Positions 17,333 to 26,422 are shown, counted from the stretch's first letter. The stretch: 64,000 nt of DNA from Oscillospiraceae bacterium (GCA_025757845.1 CP107211.1:1054001-1118000); one strand, 5' to 3'. Notes: generated by a model not told the origin, from the letters alone. Translations and numbers: made by a program.

Positions 17333-17574
17333 TTCTCGATGCCTACCAAGTGAGAGGACTTTTTCAAAAGCGGAGATTTGGTCTCAAGGATTACAATTTG
17401 ATTACAAGTTCCTCACCAATGCTACGAAACAGGCGTTCTCGATGCCTACCAAGTGTAGGGCATCTTTTTCAAGACCATTCTCGGACTATTATGACGTTTT
17501 GTTTACAAAATTGCTTTCAATGCTACGAAATGGCCTTTTTCGTCGGCTACCAAGTAGAAGGATGTTTTTCGTCC
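17333..17574 (+). repeat. Three degenerate ~102-base tandem units with terminator-like hairpins
   Basis: The motif CTACCAAGT recurs at 17343, 17446 and 17547 (steps of 103 and 101). In the middle copy it lies in a hairpin, GATGCCTACcaaGTGTAGGGCATC followed by TTTTT; the other two copies keep the loop and the T-run but have weaker stems. A second shared block, AATGCTACGAAA, precedes copies 2 and 3 (17419 and 17520). No plausible protein is encoded. The units could be tandem small RNAs, attenuators or protein binding sites. No match to a known family is recognised. Confidence 0.65.
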
Positions 17575-17625
17575 GTCAAAGTCCAGAAATCTTCCATATG
17601 TTCCTTGACAAGTGAATCGTTCAAT

Positions 17626-17775
17626 CGTCCGGCACTTCACAAAAGGTACTTCTGTAACTCGCAGCCCGGTCATGACGAAGACGGGGTGGCTGAAATGCCA
17701 ATGGTGCGGTGCAAGCCCGCCGCCGGACGATTCCCCACTCCTAGGGAAGTCGAGGACCAATATGGGAGACCTTAA
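17626..17775 (+). ncRNA. Candidate structured RNA with twister-like core
   Basis: A closing stem CGTCCGGC (17626-17633) / GCCGGACG (17722-17729) surrounds GACGGGG-rich helices and the string TGCCAATG (17696-17703), GCGG, TGCAAGC, CCGC. Known twister ribozymes carry UGCCAAUG, a short stem, and CAAGCCCG in the loop; here both 8-base blocks are present, and the stem between them (GCGG/CCGC) differs from the published one but still pairs. A further hairpin, ATTCCC/GGGAA, follows. I could not place the cleavage-site UAA and the outer stem with confidence, so this could also be another structured RNA. Confidence 0.4.
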
Positions 17776-17819
17776 CTTATTAACGCAGTTGAGCACTTGT
17801 TTCGTGCTTTTCTGTGACT

Positions 17820-17845
17820 GGAGAATTGGAACCCACCAATTCTCG
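17820..17845 (+). repeat. Perfect hairpin upstream of RepA-like gene
   Basis: GAGAATTGG aaccca CCAATTCTC forms a 9-base perfect stem 48 bases before the RepA-like start. There is no U-tract. It may be an operator or part of the leader RNA. Confidence 0.5.
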
Positions 17846-17893
17846 TTACATACGCTTTGTTTCCGATTTCTGCTTCAGCTGGAGGTGATCAAC

Positions 17894-18226
17894 ATTTCAG
17901 AATATCTTACCACGCAAACTCCGCTGCCGCCGTTTCTCCCATACCCACGCTTTCTTTTGGAACTTGACCTGAGCCAGACTGCAAAAATGACTTATGCGCT
18001 GCTGCTCGACCGTGCCACGCTCTCGCAGAAAAATCTCTGGACAGATGAACGAGGTTTCGTGTTTGTCATTTTTACGATTTGCTCTTTGGCTGAGCAGCTA
18101 GGGCGCAGCACGGTCAGTGTTTCCAGTGCGCTTAAGGAATTGGACGCTGCGGGATTGATTGAGCGCAGACGAACGCGGTTTTCTTCGCCCAATCACATCT
18201 TTGTGAAAATTCCAAATGTTGAATAG
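17894..18226 (+). CDS. RepA-like replication initiator (N-terminal domain type)
   Basis: About 110 residues: FLPYPRFLLELDLSQTAKM, then YALLLDRATLSQKNLWTDERGFVFVIFTICSLAEQLG, then a winged-helix recognition segment (STVSVSSALKELDAAGLIERRR). This resembles the RepA N-terminal winged helix of plasmids and ICE/IME initiators. The start is unclear: ATT 17894 is six bases after GGAGGTG, and an in-frame GTG at 17885 overlaps that site. It is short compared with full RepA proteins, so it may act as a regulator or minimal initiator. It follows the structured noncoding region. Confidence 0.7.
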   Translation: MSEYLTTQTPLPPFLPYPRFLLELDLSQTAKMTYALLLDRATLSQKNLWTDERGFVFVIFTICSLAEQLGRSTVSVSSALKELDAAGLIERRRTRFSSPNHIFVKIPNVE

Positions 18227-18449
18227 TTCTGCGTTTTTCACGATTCAAGAACCGCCAAAATCACGATTCTGCGATGCAGATTCTTAATGGCATCTGCAAA
18301 AGAGATTTTTCCTATGCAGTATAGCAGCCTTAAAGACTGTATCAAAGAAAACTTTCACCTAACCAACGTAATAAAACAAAAAGAGAAAAACGAATAGAAT
18401 CCATCCATTCCTTTCCGTATTTGCACCACATGAATGAGGAGGTCTGCCC

Positions 18450-18632
18450 TTGAACAAAGAAAAATCTGAGAAGAAGCCCACTACACGCAAACGTGCGCCG
18501 AGAAGTCCGAAGTCTGTGCGCCTGATCGTGGAACGCCATTATATCGGCAATGTGCCGATGAATACGCTTTTTCAGCGGCTTGCGGAAGAAGAAATTCGTA
18601 AAACTGCCGAATCGTATCTCGCCGCTGGTTAA
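18450..18632 (+). CDS. Small basic protein before recombinase
   Basis: A 60-residue protein with a TTG start behind GAGGAGG. The first 22 residues are very basic (KEKSEKKPTTRKRAPRSPKS), followed by a short folded-looking part (VRLIVERHYIGNVPMNTLFQ). Genes of this size and charge are common directly before large serine recombinases of Bacillota elements, and it may be an accessory DNA-binding protein. The 220 bases between the RepA-like gene and this gene hold no clear gene. Confidence 0.65.
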   Translation: MNKEKSEKKPTTRKRAPRSPKSVRLIVERHYIGNVPMNTLFQRLAEEEIRKTAESYLAAG

Positions 18633-18725
18633 TTGGACGTTTTACTGCGGAAAAGGGCTTGCATCATCACGCAGCATCCGCTACAATGTGATTGATGAGG
18701 TCTCTTTTCCATTATGGAGGTACAC

Positions 18726-20351
18726 ATGGAAAAGGACAAAAAAGTAACTGCTTTATACTGCCGGCTGTCAAAAGATGACGGTTCAAACAGCGAAAGCCTG
18801 AGCATCCGCACTCAAAAGGCGATGCTTATGGAGTATGCCACACGCAACGGTTTCGGGAATTGCCAGTACTATGTCGATGATGGTTACAGCGGTACAAACT
18901 CTGACCGCCCTGCCTTTCAGGAACTTCTGGATGATATCCGGGATGGAAAGGTAGCGACCGTCATTACCAAAGACCAGTCCCGACTTGGACGCAACCACAT
19001 CGAAACCGGAACGTATATGGAAATCTTCTTTCCTGAACACGGTGTCCGCTATATTGCAATCAACGATGGTTATGATTCCAACGAGCAATCCCAGATGGAT
19101 ATTGCTCCGTTCAGAAACATCATCAATGAAATGTACGCCAAAGACACTTCCCGAAAAATCAAGAGTGCCCTTCGGACACGCAAGAAAAGCGGAAAGTATA
19201 TCTCCAGCAACGCACCGTTTGGCTACCAGAAAGACCCTGCCGACCACAATCACCTTGTGATCGACCCGAACACCGCCCCCGTTGTTGAGTATATCTATTC
19301 AATGGCAGAGGAAGGGCTGGGGCTTCACCGCATCGCCAAGCGGCTCCACGATGAAAAAGTTCTGAAGCCGTGTTACTACAAGAAAGAGATGTTTGGCCGC
19401 TTTATTGATGATGAAAAGATGTATGATTGGGATAATGCCTATATCAGTCAGGTTCTGCACAGCCAGGTCTACGCCGGACACATCATCTACGAAGCCAAGC
19501 CCACCGTGTCCATGAAATCCAAAAAGCGACGTTATATTCCGTTTGAAGAACGTGCCATCGTTCCGAATACACATGAAGCAATCATCCCACAAGACCGTTG
19601 GGAGAACGTGCAGCGCATCCTTTACAGCCGTTCTGGCTGCTTTATGTGTGATAAGACCGACTACGACAATATTTTCAAGGGAATTATCCGCTGTGCAGAC
19701 TGCGGCAGAACGATGTTAGTCAAGGTTGAGCACAGGCGCAAACGCAACAGTGTTCTGGATCAGACCTTTTATTGTTGCAGCACTTATCGGAAATATGGTG
19801 CGAAAGCCTGTGACTCTCATAATTTGGAAGCACGTGTTCTGCATGAAGCTGTCTTTGCGGACATTCAGGCACACGCAAAGGCCGCTGTGAGCAATCGGGA
19901 AGCCCTTGTGAAGAAGATTGCAAATCAGATGCACCTGCGGGTGTCCTCTGACCGGGCGCAGCACAAACGGGATTTGAAGCAGTGTAAAGCACGAATCGCA
20001 GAAATCGAAGACCTGTATGCAAAACTTTATGAGGACGTATCAAAGGGACTTCTCCCGGAGAAACGTTTTCAAATGCTTGCAGATCGCTACGACAAAGAAC
20101 AGGCTGAACTGACCGAGAAGATTGAGCAGTACGAGCGGGAAGGCCGTGCTGAACACGATCAGCTGGACAAGATTCAGGATTTTATTGATGAAGTCAGCAA
20201 GTACGCTGGCATCACCGAACTGAACTATAAGATTCTGCATCAGCTGATTGACAAGATTCTGGTATCCAAAGCGGAAAAGGTCGATGGCGAATACGTCCAG
20301 AAAATCCAGATTTTCTACCGCTTTATCGGCCCATTGGATGCCATCGAGTAA
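18726..20351 (+). CDS. Large serine recombinase (element 2 integrase)
   Basis: A 541-residue recombinase. The catalytic serine is in YCRLSKDD (Ser15), followed by TKDQSRLGRN. The recombinase domain, a zinc ribbon (RCADCGRTM ... C ... C) and a C-terminal coiled coil follow. ATG 18726 behind GGAGG is the start. The gene ends 41 bases before the attR crossover, and integration at the TDAGRE codons of topB can be read directly from the junctions, so this protein very likely catalyses that event. It is only distantly similar to the recombinase at 1657. Confidence 0.95.
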   Translation: MEKDKKVTALYCRLSKDDGSNSESLSIRTQKAMLMEYATRNGFGNCQYYVDDGYSGTNSDRPAFQELLDDIRDGKVATVITKDQSRLGRNHIETGTYMEIFFPEHGVRYIAINDGYDSNEQSQMDIAPFRNIINEMYAKDTSRKIKSALRTRKKSGKYISSNAPFGYQKDPADHNHLVIDPNTAPVVEYIYSMAEEGLGLHRIAKRLHDEKVLKPCYYKKEMFGRFIDDEKMYDWDNAYISQVLHSQVYAGHIIYEAKPTVSMKSKKRRYIPFEERAIVPNTHEAIIPQDRWENVQRILYSRSGCFMCDKTDYDNIFKGIIRCADCGRTMLVKVEHRRKRNSVLDQTFYCCSTYRKYGAKACDSHNLEARVLHEAVFADIQAHAKAAVSNREALVKKIANQMHLRVSSDRAQHKRDLKQCKARIAEIEDLYAKLYEDVSKGLLPEKRFQMLADRYDKEQAELTEKIEQYEREGRAEHDQLDKIQDFIDEVSKYAGITELNYKILHQLIDKILVSKAEKVDGEYVQKIQIFYRFIGPLDAIE

Positions 20352-20381
20352 CAAAGTCAGAAAAGTCACCTCCGAGAACTA

Positions 20382-22155
20382 TCCTACAGACGCAGGGCGC
20401 GAGGGAGAACTGATCTTCCGCTTGGTGTACCAGCAAGCGGGATGCAAAAAGCCCTTTACCCGCCTGTGGCTGTCCAGCATGGAGGAAAACGCCATCCGGG
20501 AAGGATTCGCCCATCTCAAACCGTCAACTGAATACGATGCGCTGTACAACGCAGCACTCTGCCGGGAACGTGCCGACTGGATGGTCGGCATCAACGCTTC
20601 CCGGCTTTTTTCGTGCCTGTACGGTCAACCGCTGGCGGTGGGGCGTGTTATGACCCCGGTGCTTGCCATGACGGTGGTGCGGGAAGCTGCCATTGCCGCC
20701 TTTGTGCCGGAGAAATTCTACACGGTTGCCCTGACCCTTGCGGACGGCGGCACCGCATCCAGCAAGCGGTTTGCCCAGAAAGCGGATGCCGAACTGCTGC
20801 TTTCCAAATGCCGAAAGGAGGGGCGTGTCACGGTACAGAAGATGGAACGCAAGGAGAAATCCGAAAGCCCGCCGCAGCTCTATGACCTTACCGCATTGCA
20901 GCGGGATGCAAACCGTCTGTTGGGATTTACGGCACAGCAGACCTTGGATTATGCCCAAAGTCTTTACGAAAAACGGCTCATCACCTACCCCCGCACAGAC
21001 AGCCGATTTTTGACGGAGGATATGGCGGCATCTCTGCCGGGGCTGGTGACGGACACGGGCAAGGCGTTTGCCGTGGAGGAGCCTCTTTCCATCCATGTGC
21101 AGCAGGTCATCAACGGCAGCAAAGTCACCGACCACCATGCACTGCTGCCCACGAAAAGCATGGCAAACGCAGACCTTGCCGCCCTCCCTGCCGGGGAGCG
21201 GAATATCCTGCGGCTGATTGCCGCACGGCTGCTCTGCGCCGTAGGCGAACCGCACCGCTATGCAGAAACTACGCTCACCACCATCTGCGCCGGGGAGGAG
21301 TTCTCCGCAAAAGGCAAGGTGGTGCTGTCCGTGGGATGGAAAGCAGTAGAGCGGAAAATGCTGGGCGAACTGCTGGGCAAGCAGAAAGAACAGGCTGTTT
21401 TGCCCGATGTTCAGGAGCAGAGCCAGTGCTGCGTTACCAGTGCCGAACTGAAGGAAGGTCAAACGTCCCCGCCGAAATCCTACACGGAAGACACCCTCCT
21501 GTCAGCTATGCAGGCGGCGGGTGCAGACAGTATGCCGAAGGGCGTGGAGCGTCAAGGCATCGGCACCCCGGCAACCAGAGCCGCCACCATCGAAAAACTG
21601 GTGCAAAAGGGTTTTCTGGAGCGCAAGGGCACCAAGAAAACCAAGGTGCTGCTGCCCACAGATAAGGGCAAAGCCCTCGTCACCGTGATGCCCGAAGAAA
21701 TCCAATCCCCGGAAATGACCGCCGATTGGGAAACAAAGCTACTGCAAATCGAGCGTGGCGAAATGGAGCCGAGCGAATTTATGACCGAGATCAATACGAT
21801 GATTACCAAACTGGTAAAGAACACGGAAATGAAAAAAGGAGTGAATGCGCTTATGAAAAACAAGATTATTGGTATCTGCCCGAACTGCGGTGCAAATGTC
21901 GTGGAGCGTGAAAAGGGCTGGTTCTGCGAGAACCGGGAGTGCCGTTTCGTGCTGTGGAAGGATAATGCTTTTCTGAAACGGCTCGGCAAACGCATGGACG
22001 CTCATGTGGCGGACAAGCTGCTGCGGGATGGTCGGGTCCGCCTGAAGGACTGCAAGAGCGCCAAGGGCAAGACCTACAACGCCACCGTGCTGCTGTCCTG
22101 TGAAGCGGATGGCCGCAGCAAGTTCAGTCTGGAATTTGAGAATGGGGGCTGCTGA
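20382..22155 (+). pseudogene. topB: DNA topoisomerase III, C-terminal part
   Basis: About 588 codons, from TDAGREGELIFRLVYQ to the C-terminus. It holds the catalytic Tyr in LITYPRTDSRF, the GRVMTPVLAM segment of type IA topoisomerases, and a C-terminal zinc-binding-like domain (CPNCGANVVERE ... CENREC). It has lost the N-terminal Toprim start to the insertion at 10421-20396. The frame is open further to the left only because it runs into the recombinase gene in another frame. Excision would rebuild a TopB of roughly 695 residues. The stop overlaps the next gene (ATGGAG) by a few bases. Confidence 0.92.
20392..20396. other. attR core of element 2
   Basis: GCAGG within CCTACAGACGCAGGGCGCGAGG. 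The bases to the right restore the TopB frame (REGELIFRLVY). Together with 10416-10420 this defines the element ends. Confidence 0.8.
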
Positions 22156-23041
22156 TGGAGCAGAAAAAAGAAGCCGTCTACCTGATTAACGATGAACGCT
22201 ATCTCCACCTCCGGGAAAACGGTGCAGGGGTCGGCTTTGCGACCTACAACAAGGTGACCGGTGAGCCGCTGGAAAGCGGGCAAATTTCGGAAAAGAACCT
22301 GCCGCCCGATGAACGAAACACTATCCCTGCCGCCCGGAACTGGTATCTGTTTGAACTTTCGGACGATGACCGCAAGGCCATCCAACAGGAAAGCGTAAAG
22401 ATCCTCGAAAACATCCCGCAGGCGGGCATTGGCAGGCGGCGTATCTGGGAGCCTGAAACGCTGCCGAAGGATATTCGGCTCATCAACAGCCACTATGATG
22501 ACCTCTATCGCATTCCAGATGGCGGAGTGATTCAGGTGGATTACCCGGATGGGCGCAGTTTTACGGCACGGGTGGAGCATCTGGATGATTATCACTTTGA
22601 CATGGGCGGTTTGGGCAATGTGTTCCACATCTGCCAGTTTGCCGAAGTCATGGAACGAAACCATGCAGGCTTCTACCCTGAAATTCAGACACAGGACGAG
22701 CAGGCCGCATGGGAACTGGGGGCAAAGGTTATCTTGCCATCCAGTCCTGTGAGGATGGATGGGACTACACCATTTACCACAGCGATTTTTCCGTGATGGA
22801 CGGCGGGCAGTTGGATGCCCCGGAACTGACCATTCAGGAAGCCCGTGAGCAGATTCTGGAAGCGCACCACATGGAAAAGGGGCGGCGGCTGTTGCAGGAC
22901 TACGATGCCGTCATGAATAAAGTTGCGGAAGCCGAGGAACTGAGTGCAGACCATCGCCCTTCCACACTGGAAAAGCTGGCAGAACTGGCAAGTGATACGT
23001 CTGCGCCAAAATCGTCTGCACGGTCTGCGCCAGAACTGTGA
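22155..23041 (+). pseudogene. DUF4316-like ICE protein, frameshifted
   Basis: The first frame runs from ATG 22155 to QTQDEQAAWELG; the homologous continuation GGKGYLAIQSCEDGWDY lies in another frame from about 22716 to TGA 23039. The break is at a run of five G (CTGGGGGCAAAGG, about 22719); one extra G joins the two halves without loss. The whole protein would be about 295 residues and resembles the YodL/DUF4316-type proteins that follow topB in these ICEs. A sequencing error, a true mutation or programmed slippage would look the same here. Confidence 0.7.
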
Positions 23042-23049
23042 GGTGGACA

Positions 23050-23565
23050 ATGCAGCAAAAATGGAACCAGAGTTTTGACGGCGAACCCATGATGGACATC
23101 CCGCAGAAATTTCTGAACGCAGGGTGCGATGTTTATATGGTGATGCAGCTGCGGCATGACGAAAAAATCCTTGATGAAAGATTTGCTTCTATGCGGGAGT
23201 TGAATCGTCGAGGCAAAACGCCCGACCCGGAGCATTACGAGGTCACCTACTATGCTGATCTGCCCGCCATGTGGCAGGATGTGCCGAACAACGATGTTTT
23301 GGAAGAACTGTTTCAGGTGTTCAACCTCTCCCGTCCGCAGGATTTTGAGGGGCATAGCCTGTCGGTCAGCGATGTGATCGCACTCAAACGCAATGGCGAG
23401 GTGTCTGTGCATTATGTGGACAGCATCGGCTTCAAAGATTTACAGGGGTTTCTGGACAAGCAGCCGGAACGCCCTTCGGTGCTGATGAATCTCAAGGAAA
23501 AGTGCGATGCCCCGGAGTGTAACCCAACTGGAAGCCGGAAAGCGAGGACTGAACATGAACTTTGA
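23050..23565 (+). CDS. YodL/LPD-domain accessory protein of ICE
   Basis: A 171-residue protein starting at ATG 23050 behind GAGGTGG. It contains AGCDVYMVMQLRHDEKILDERFAS and NLSRPQDFEGHSLSVSDVIAL, a pattern of the YodL-type domain found in ICE and phage proteins, often next to antirestriction functions. The molecular role is unknown. It overlaps the start of the following gene by 11 bases. Confidence 0.72.
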   Translation: MQQKWNQSFDGEPMMDIPQKFLNAGCDVYMVMQLRHDEKILDERFASMRELNRRGKTPDPEHYEVTYYADLPAMWQDVPNNDVLEELFQVFNLSRPQDFEGHSLSVSDVIALKRNGEVSVHYVDSIGFKDLQGFLDKQPERPSVLMNLKEKCDAPECNPTGSRKARTEHEL

Positions 23566-23758
23566 CCATGAAGAACTCATGCTGATGATGCTCTACAACA
23601 CCGGCACCCGGCTGGGGCTGGTGCATGAACTGCGGCTGATGCAGTGCTATCTGATGCCCGATGAAACTGCCCTGCGGGAACTGTCGGAACAGGTCATTGA
23701 AAAGCTGAAACTGCTGACGGATGCGGAGTTTGCTGAGTTGGAATTTCCCCCGGACTGA
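23555..23758 (+). CDS. Transposon-transfer assisting family protein
   Basis: A 67-residue acidic protein (MNFDHEELMLMMLYNTGTR ... LTDAEFAELEFPPD) that matches the small 'transposon-transfer assisting' family encoded in many Bacillota ICEs. The start is ATG 23555, within the end of the previous gene. The assignment rests on the strongly conserved N-terminus as I remember it; the mechanism is not known. Confidence 0.8.
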   Translation: MNFDHEELMLMMLYNTGTRLGLVHELRLMQCYLMPDETALRELSEQVIEKLKLLTDAEFAELEFPPD

Positions 23759-23763
23759 CTTTT

Positions 23764-23785
23764 GCCGCCTGCGGGCGGCGTACAT
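23764..23785 (+). repeat. GC hairpin followed by TACATA, copy 3
   Basis: GCCGCctgcGGGCGGC followed by gTACATA, after the transfer-assisting gene and before the promoter region of the DUF6054 gene. Confidence 0.45.
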
Positions 23786-23931
23786 AAAGTATTTTGTTCT
23801 TCCAAAAGATATGCTATAATCAAATTAGACAAAATTCCTCTCTTCAAGCGATTTCTCCGCAATTTTCCTGTGGCTCTGCTCGTATCAAAAATAAGGGACT
23901 GAATTTTAATTGTCAGAACGGAGGAGCCATT

Positions 23932-24279
23932 ATGGCAATCTTTGAAAAGACCATCCGAAACAAGAATTTTGACAAGTTGCTTCGGAAGCTGGAACAAGAA
24001 ATCCCGGACAGCAGTTGGTCGGCAGATTTAGAGGCAGGCAGTGATTTCAAAGAGGGCGATGCCCGGTGCAGTGTCCGTGTGTTTGAACGGTACAGCATGA
24101 TGGGCGGCAACCGCTTGAGTCTGACACTGACCATGTTCCAGACTGCAGATAGCCCGATTCGGCTGTCTGCCATCACCGCAGGAGGCAGTCAAGCGGTGTT
24201 CTTCAAGGTGAACACCCTTGGAGAAGAATCCTTTCTGGACGATGTAAAGGACCTGCTGGAAGAAATTTTGGAGGAGTGA
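23932..24279 (+). CDS. DUF6054 family protein
   Basis: A 115-residue protein starting at ATG 23932 behind GGAGGAG. The pattern (IFEKTIRNKNFDKLLRKLE, then SWSADLEAGSDF and an RLSLTLTMFQ strand) matches DUF6054. Its function is unknown. It is followed after one base by the DUF2500 gene. Confidence 0.7.
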   Translation: MAIFEKTIRNKNFDKLLRKLEQEIPDSSWSADLEAGSDFKEGDARCSVRVFERYSMMGGNRLSLTLTMFQTADSPIRLSAITAGGSQAVFFKVNTLGEESFLDDVKDLLEEILEE

Positions 24280-24280
24280 A

Positions 24281-24640
24281 ATGTTTTACGCTGGATTTGA
24301 TATGCTGTTCAGCATCCTGTTTCCCATCCTGTTCCTTGTGGTTTTGGGTATGATCCTATACACCATCATCGGAAATATCAGCACATGGAATAAAAACAAC
24401 CATTCGCCGCGGCTGACTGTTCCGGCAACGGTAGTGGCAAAGCGCACGGAAGTTTCTCACCACCATACGGACAATACGATGGCGCATACGTTCACGACCT
24501 ATTATGTGACCTTTCAGGTAGAGAGCGGCGACCGCATGGAACTTACCGTAATTGGTTCGGACTACGGAATGCTTGTGGAGGGCGACATTGGAAAGCTGAG
24601 TTTTCAGGGCACCCGCTATCTTGGGTTTGAGCGGAGCTAA
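24281..24640 (+). CDS. DUF2500 family membrane protein
   Basis: A 119-residue protein with one N-terminal membrane helix (LFSILFPILFLVVLGMILYTI) and a beta-rich C-terminal part with the phrase TYYVTFQVESGDRMELTV, characteristic of DUF2500. The function is unknown. It sits in a small accessory block of the ICE, likely cargo. Confidence 0.8.
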   Translation: MFYAGFDMLFSILFPILFLVVLGMILYTIIGNISTWNKNNHSPRLTVPATVVAKRTEVSHHHTDNTMAHTFTTYYVTFQVESGDRMELTVIGSDYGMLVEGDIGKLSFQGTRYLGFERS

Positions 24641-24673
24641 GTGTTTCTTACATTACATAGTATGGAGTGCTGT

Positions 24674-25396
24674 ATGAACGATTTGTTTATCCAAGGGCTG
24701 ACCATCGACTGGAACAGAGTTCGCCCATACAATTATGTTCGTCAGATTCCTGCCATCAGTGGAATCGACACTTTTACATTCCATAAGCCCATTACGTTCT
24801 TTGTTGGCGAAAATGGAAGTGGAAAATCTACGCTTCTGGAAGCAATCGCTGTTGCTTACGGCTTCAACGCAGAGGGTGGAACGAAGAACTATTCATTTTC
24901 CACATACAACTCCCATTCGGAACTATGTGAGGCTATGACGATTTCCAAGGGGTATCGCAGACCAAAGTTCGGGTATTTTCTCCGAGCAGAGAGTTTCTAT
25001 AATGTAGCCACCAAGGAAATCGACTATTCCGATGACGATCATCCCTCCAAAGGCTATCACCAAAAATCACACGGTGAAAGTTTCCTCGCCATTGCGCAGG
25101 ACTACATGGGTGCAGATGGAGTCTATATTTTTGACGAGCCGGAAGCCGCTTTATCCCCGCAGCGGCAGCTCACGTTACTGATCAACATTTATCGGTGTGC
25201 CCAAGAAGGGGCGCAATTCATTATCGTATCACATTCACCCATTCTCCTCGGAATGCCTGATGCTGAGATTTTTAGCTTCGACAATGGCACGATTCATCCT
25301 TGTCAGTATGAAGATACGGACAGCTACGTTATCACCAAAACATTTGTAAATAATCGGCAGCATTTTTTGAACCAGCTTCTGAACGAAGAAACGTAA
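24674..25396 (+). CDS. AAA/ABC-type predicted ATPase
   Basis: A 240-residue ATPase with Walker A GENGSGKST, an ABC-like signature region around HGESFLAI and Walker B GVYIFDEPEAALS, followed by the switch His in VSHSP. This is a compact SMC/Rad50-like AAA_21 protein. Related ATPases occur in phage defence and toxin-like operons as well as in housekeeping roles, and nothing here decides between them. The likely start is ATG 24674; GTG 24641 is possible. Confidence 0.82.
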   Translation: MNDLFIQGLTIDWNRVRPYNYVRQIPAISGIDTFTFHKPITFFVGENGSGKSTLLEAIAVAYGFNAEGGTKNYSFSTYNSHSELCEAMTISKGYRRPKFGYFLRAESFYNVATKEIDYSDDDHPSKGYHQKSHGESFLAIAQDYMGADGVYIFDEPEAALSPQRQLTLLINIYRCAQEGAQFIIVSHSPILLGMPDAEIFSFDNGTIHPCQYEDTDSYVITKTFVNNRQHFLNQLLNEET

Positions 25397-25417
25397 TGCC
25401 GGGAAAGGACATTCCAT

Positions 25418-26353
25418 ATGAGTGATTCTACGTTGAAAGAGCTTTGGCAGTAGGTCGCTGAAAAGAAAAGCTGCGAAGCAAAACAGAAAGAACTGACCGC
25501 CCAGAGAGATACGCTTGCTGATCGCCTGAAAAAGCTGGAAAAATCCAAGCTGGCAGAGCAGGCTGATGTGGACCGTCTGGAGGGACACAGCCTTGCCGCA
25601 TTTTTCTATCAGGTCATCGGAAAGATGGATGAAAAGCTGGACAAAGAACGGCAGGAAGCCTATGCAGCTCGTGTCAAGTACGATGCGGCTCTCCATGACC
25701 TTTCTTCCGTTGATGCCGACTTGGGGCAGATTCAAAATAGACTGGCACGGCTGTCCGATTGCGAAAGGCAGTATCAAGCTGCTCTTTCCGAAAAAATCAA
25801 AAGCATCAAAGCATCTGCCCACCCTGCCGCACAGCAGGTTGCAGAAAGCGAAAGCCGCATTGCCGCACTGAAAGTCCAAAAGCGGGAGCTGCTGGAGGCC
25901 ATCAACGCCGGAAAGACCGCCCTGCATACGGTCAATGAAGTTCTGGAAACCCTCGACAATGCCGAGGGCTGGAGTACATGGGACGTAATGGGCGGCGGTT
26001 TGATGGCTGATCTTGCCAAGTATGAGGAACTGGACGATGCGCAGGAACAAATCGAACAGCTTCAAGTGGAACTGCGACGGTTCAAAACTGAACTTTCCGA
26101 TGTTGAAATCACCGCCGACCTTCAGGTTACGGTGGACAGCTTTCTAAAATTTGCGGATTTCTTCTTTGACGGGCTCTTTGCAGACTGGGCAGTTCTGGAT
26201 CACATCAATCAGGCACAGAGCAAAGTGGAGAATACCAAAGGTCAAATCAAGCGAGTCCTTGCACTTCTGAAAAAGATGCGCGAAGATGTTGATGTCCAAA
26301 TCGCTGACGAAAAAGAGAAGCAGGAGCAGCTTGCAGTGGAAACCGAGCTGTAG
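25418..26353 (+). pseudogene. Coiled-coil protein with in-frame amber codon at position 12
   Basis: From ATG 25418 the frame reads MSDSTLKELWQ, then TAG (25451-25453), then continues open as VAEKKSCEAKQKELTAQRD to TAG at 26351. Without the stop it would be a 311-residue coiled-coil protein with a short hydrophobic patch (FLKFADFFFDGLFADWAVLDHI). Only the stop breaks an otherwise undamaged gene. Re-initiation at a later codon or suppression of UAG are alternatives. It lies 21 bases after the ATPase gene, so it may be its partner, as SMC-like ATPases often have coiled-coil partners. Confidence 0.65.
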
Positions 26354-26422
26354 GGTTGGAGTGTTCGCTTATGTAATATGCTCAATTCGACAACTCGGAA
26401 TTTGACAAAGGAACGTGACCAT

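Larger units (their letters stand above)
10421..20396. mobile_element. Integrative mobilizable element (~10 kb) inserted in topB
   Basis: The element is bounded by GCAGG at both junctions and splits topB. It carries its large serine recombinase at the right end (stop 41 bases from the crossover), a MOBQ relaxase with a likely oriT, a RepA-like initiator, an XRE repressor, an orphan LytTR two-component system and several small genes, but no type IV secretion genes of its own. It therefore should depend on a conjugative helper such as the ICE it sits in. Base composition in the two-component region (10800-14850) is clearly more AT-rich than the ICE around it. Confidence 0.85.

Noticed and set aside
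17333..17574. Possible CRISPR array
   Set aside because: The repeated part is short and degenerate, the period is about 102 bases, only three units exist and there are no cas genes.
17319..17615. 98-codon frame across the tandem hairpin repeats
   Set aside because: The frame is an outcome of the repeats; composition is not protein-like and no ribosome binding site precedes it.
17687..17730. Cobalamin riboswitch
   Set aside because: GGTGCAAGCC recalls part of the B12 box region, but the box itself and the downstream kissing loop are absent and the next gene is a replication initiator.
24674..26353. ATPase plus coiled-coil pair as a known two-gene anti-phage system
   Set aside because: Domain types are too general and the second gene carries a stop codon; no nuclease or toxin partner is visible.
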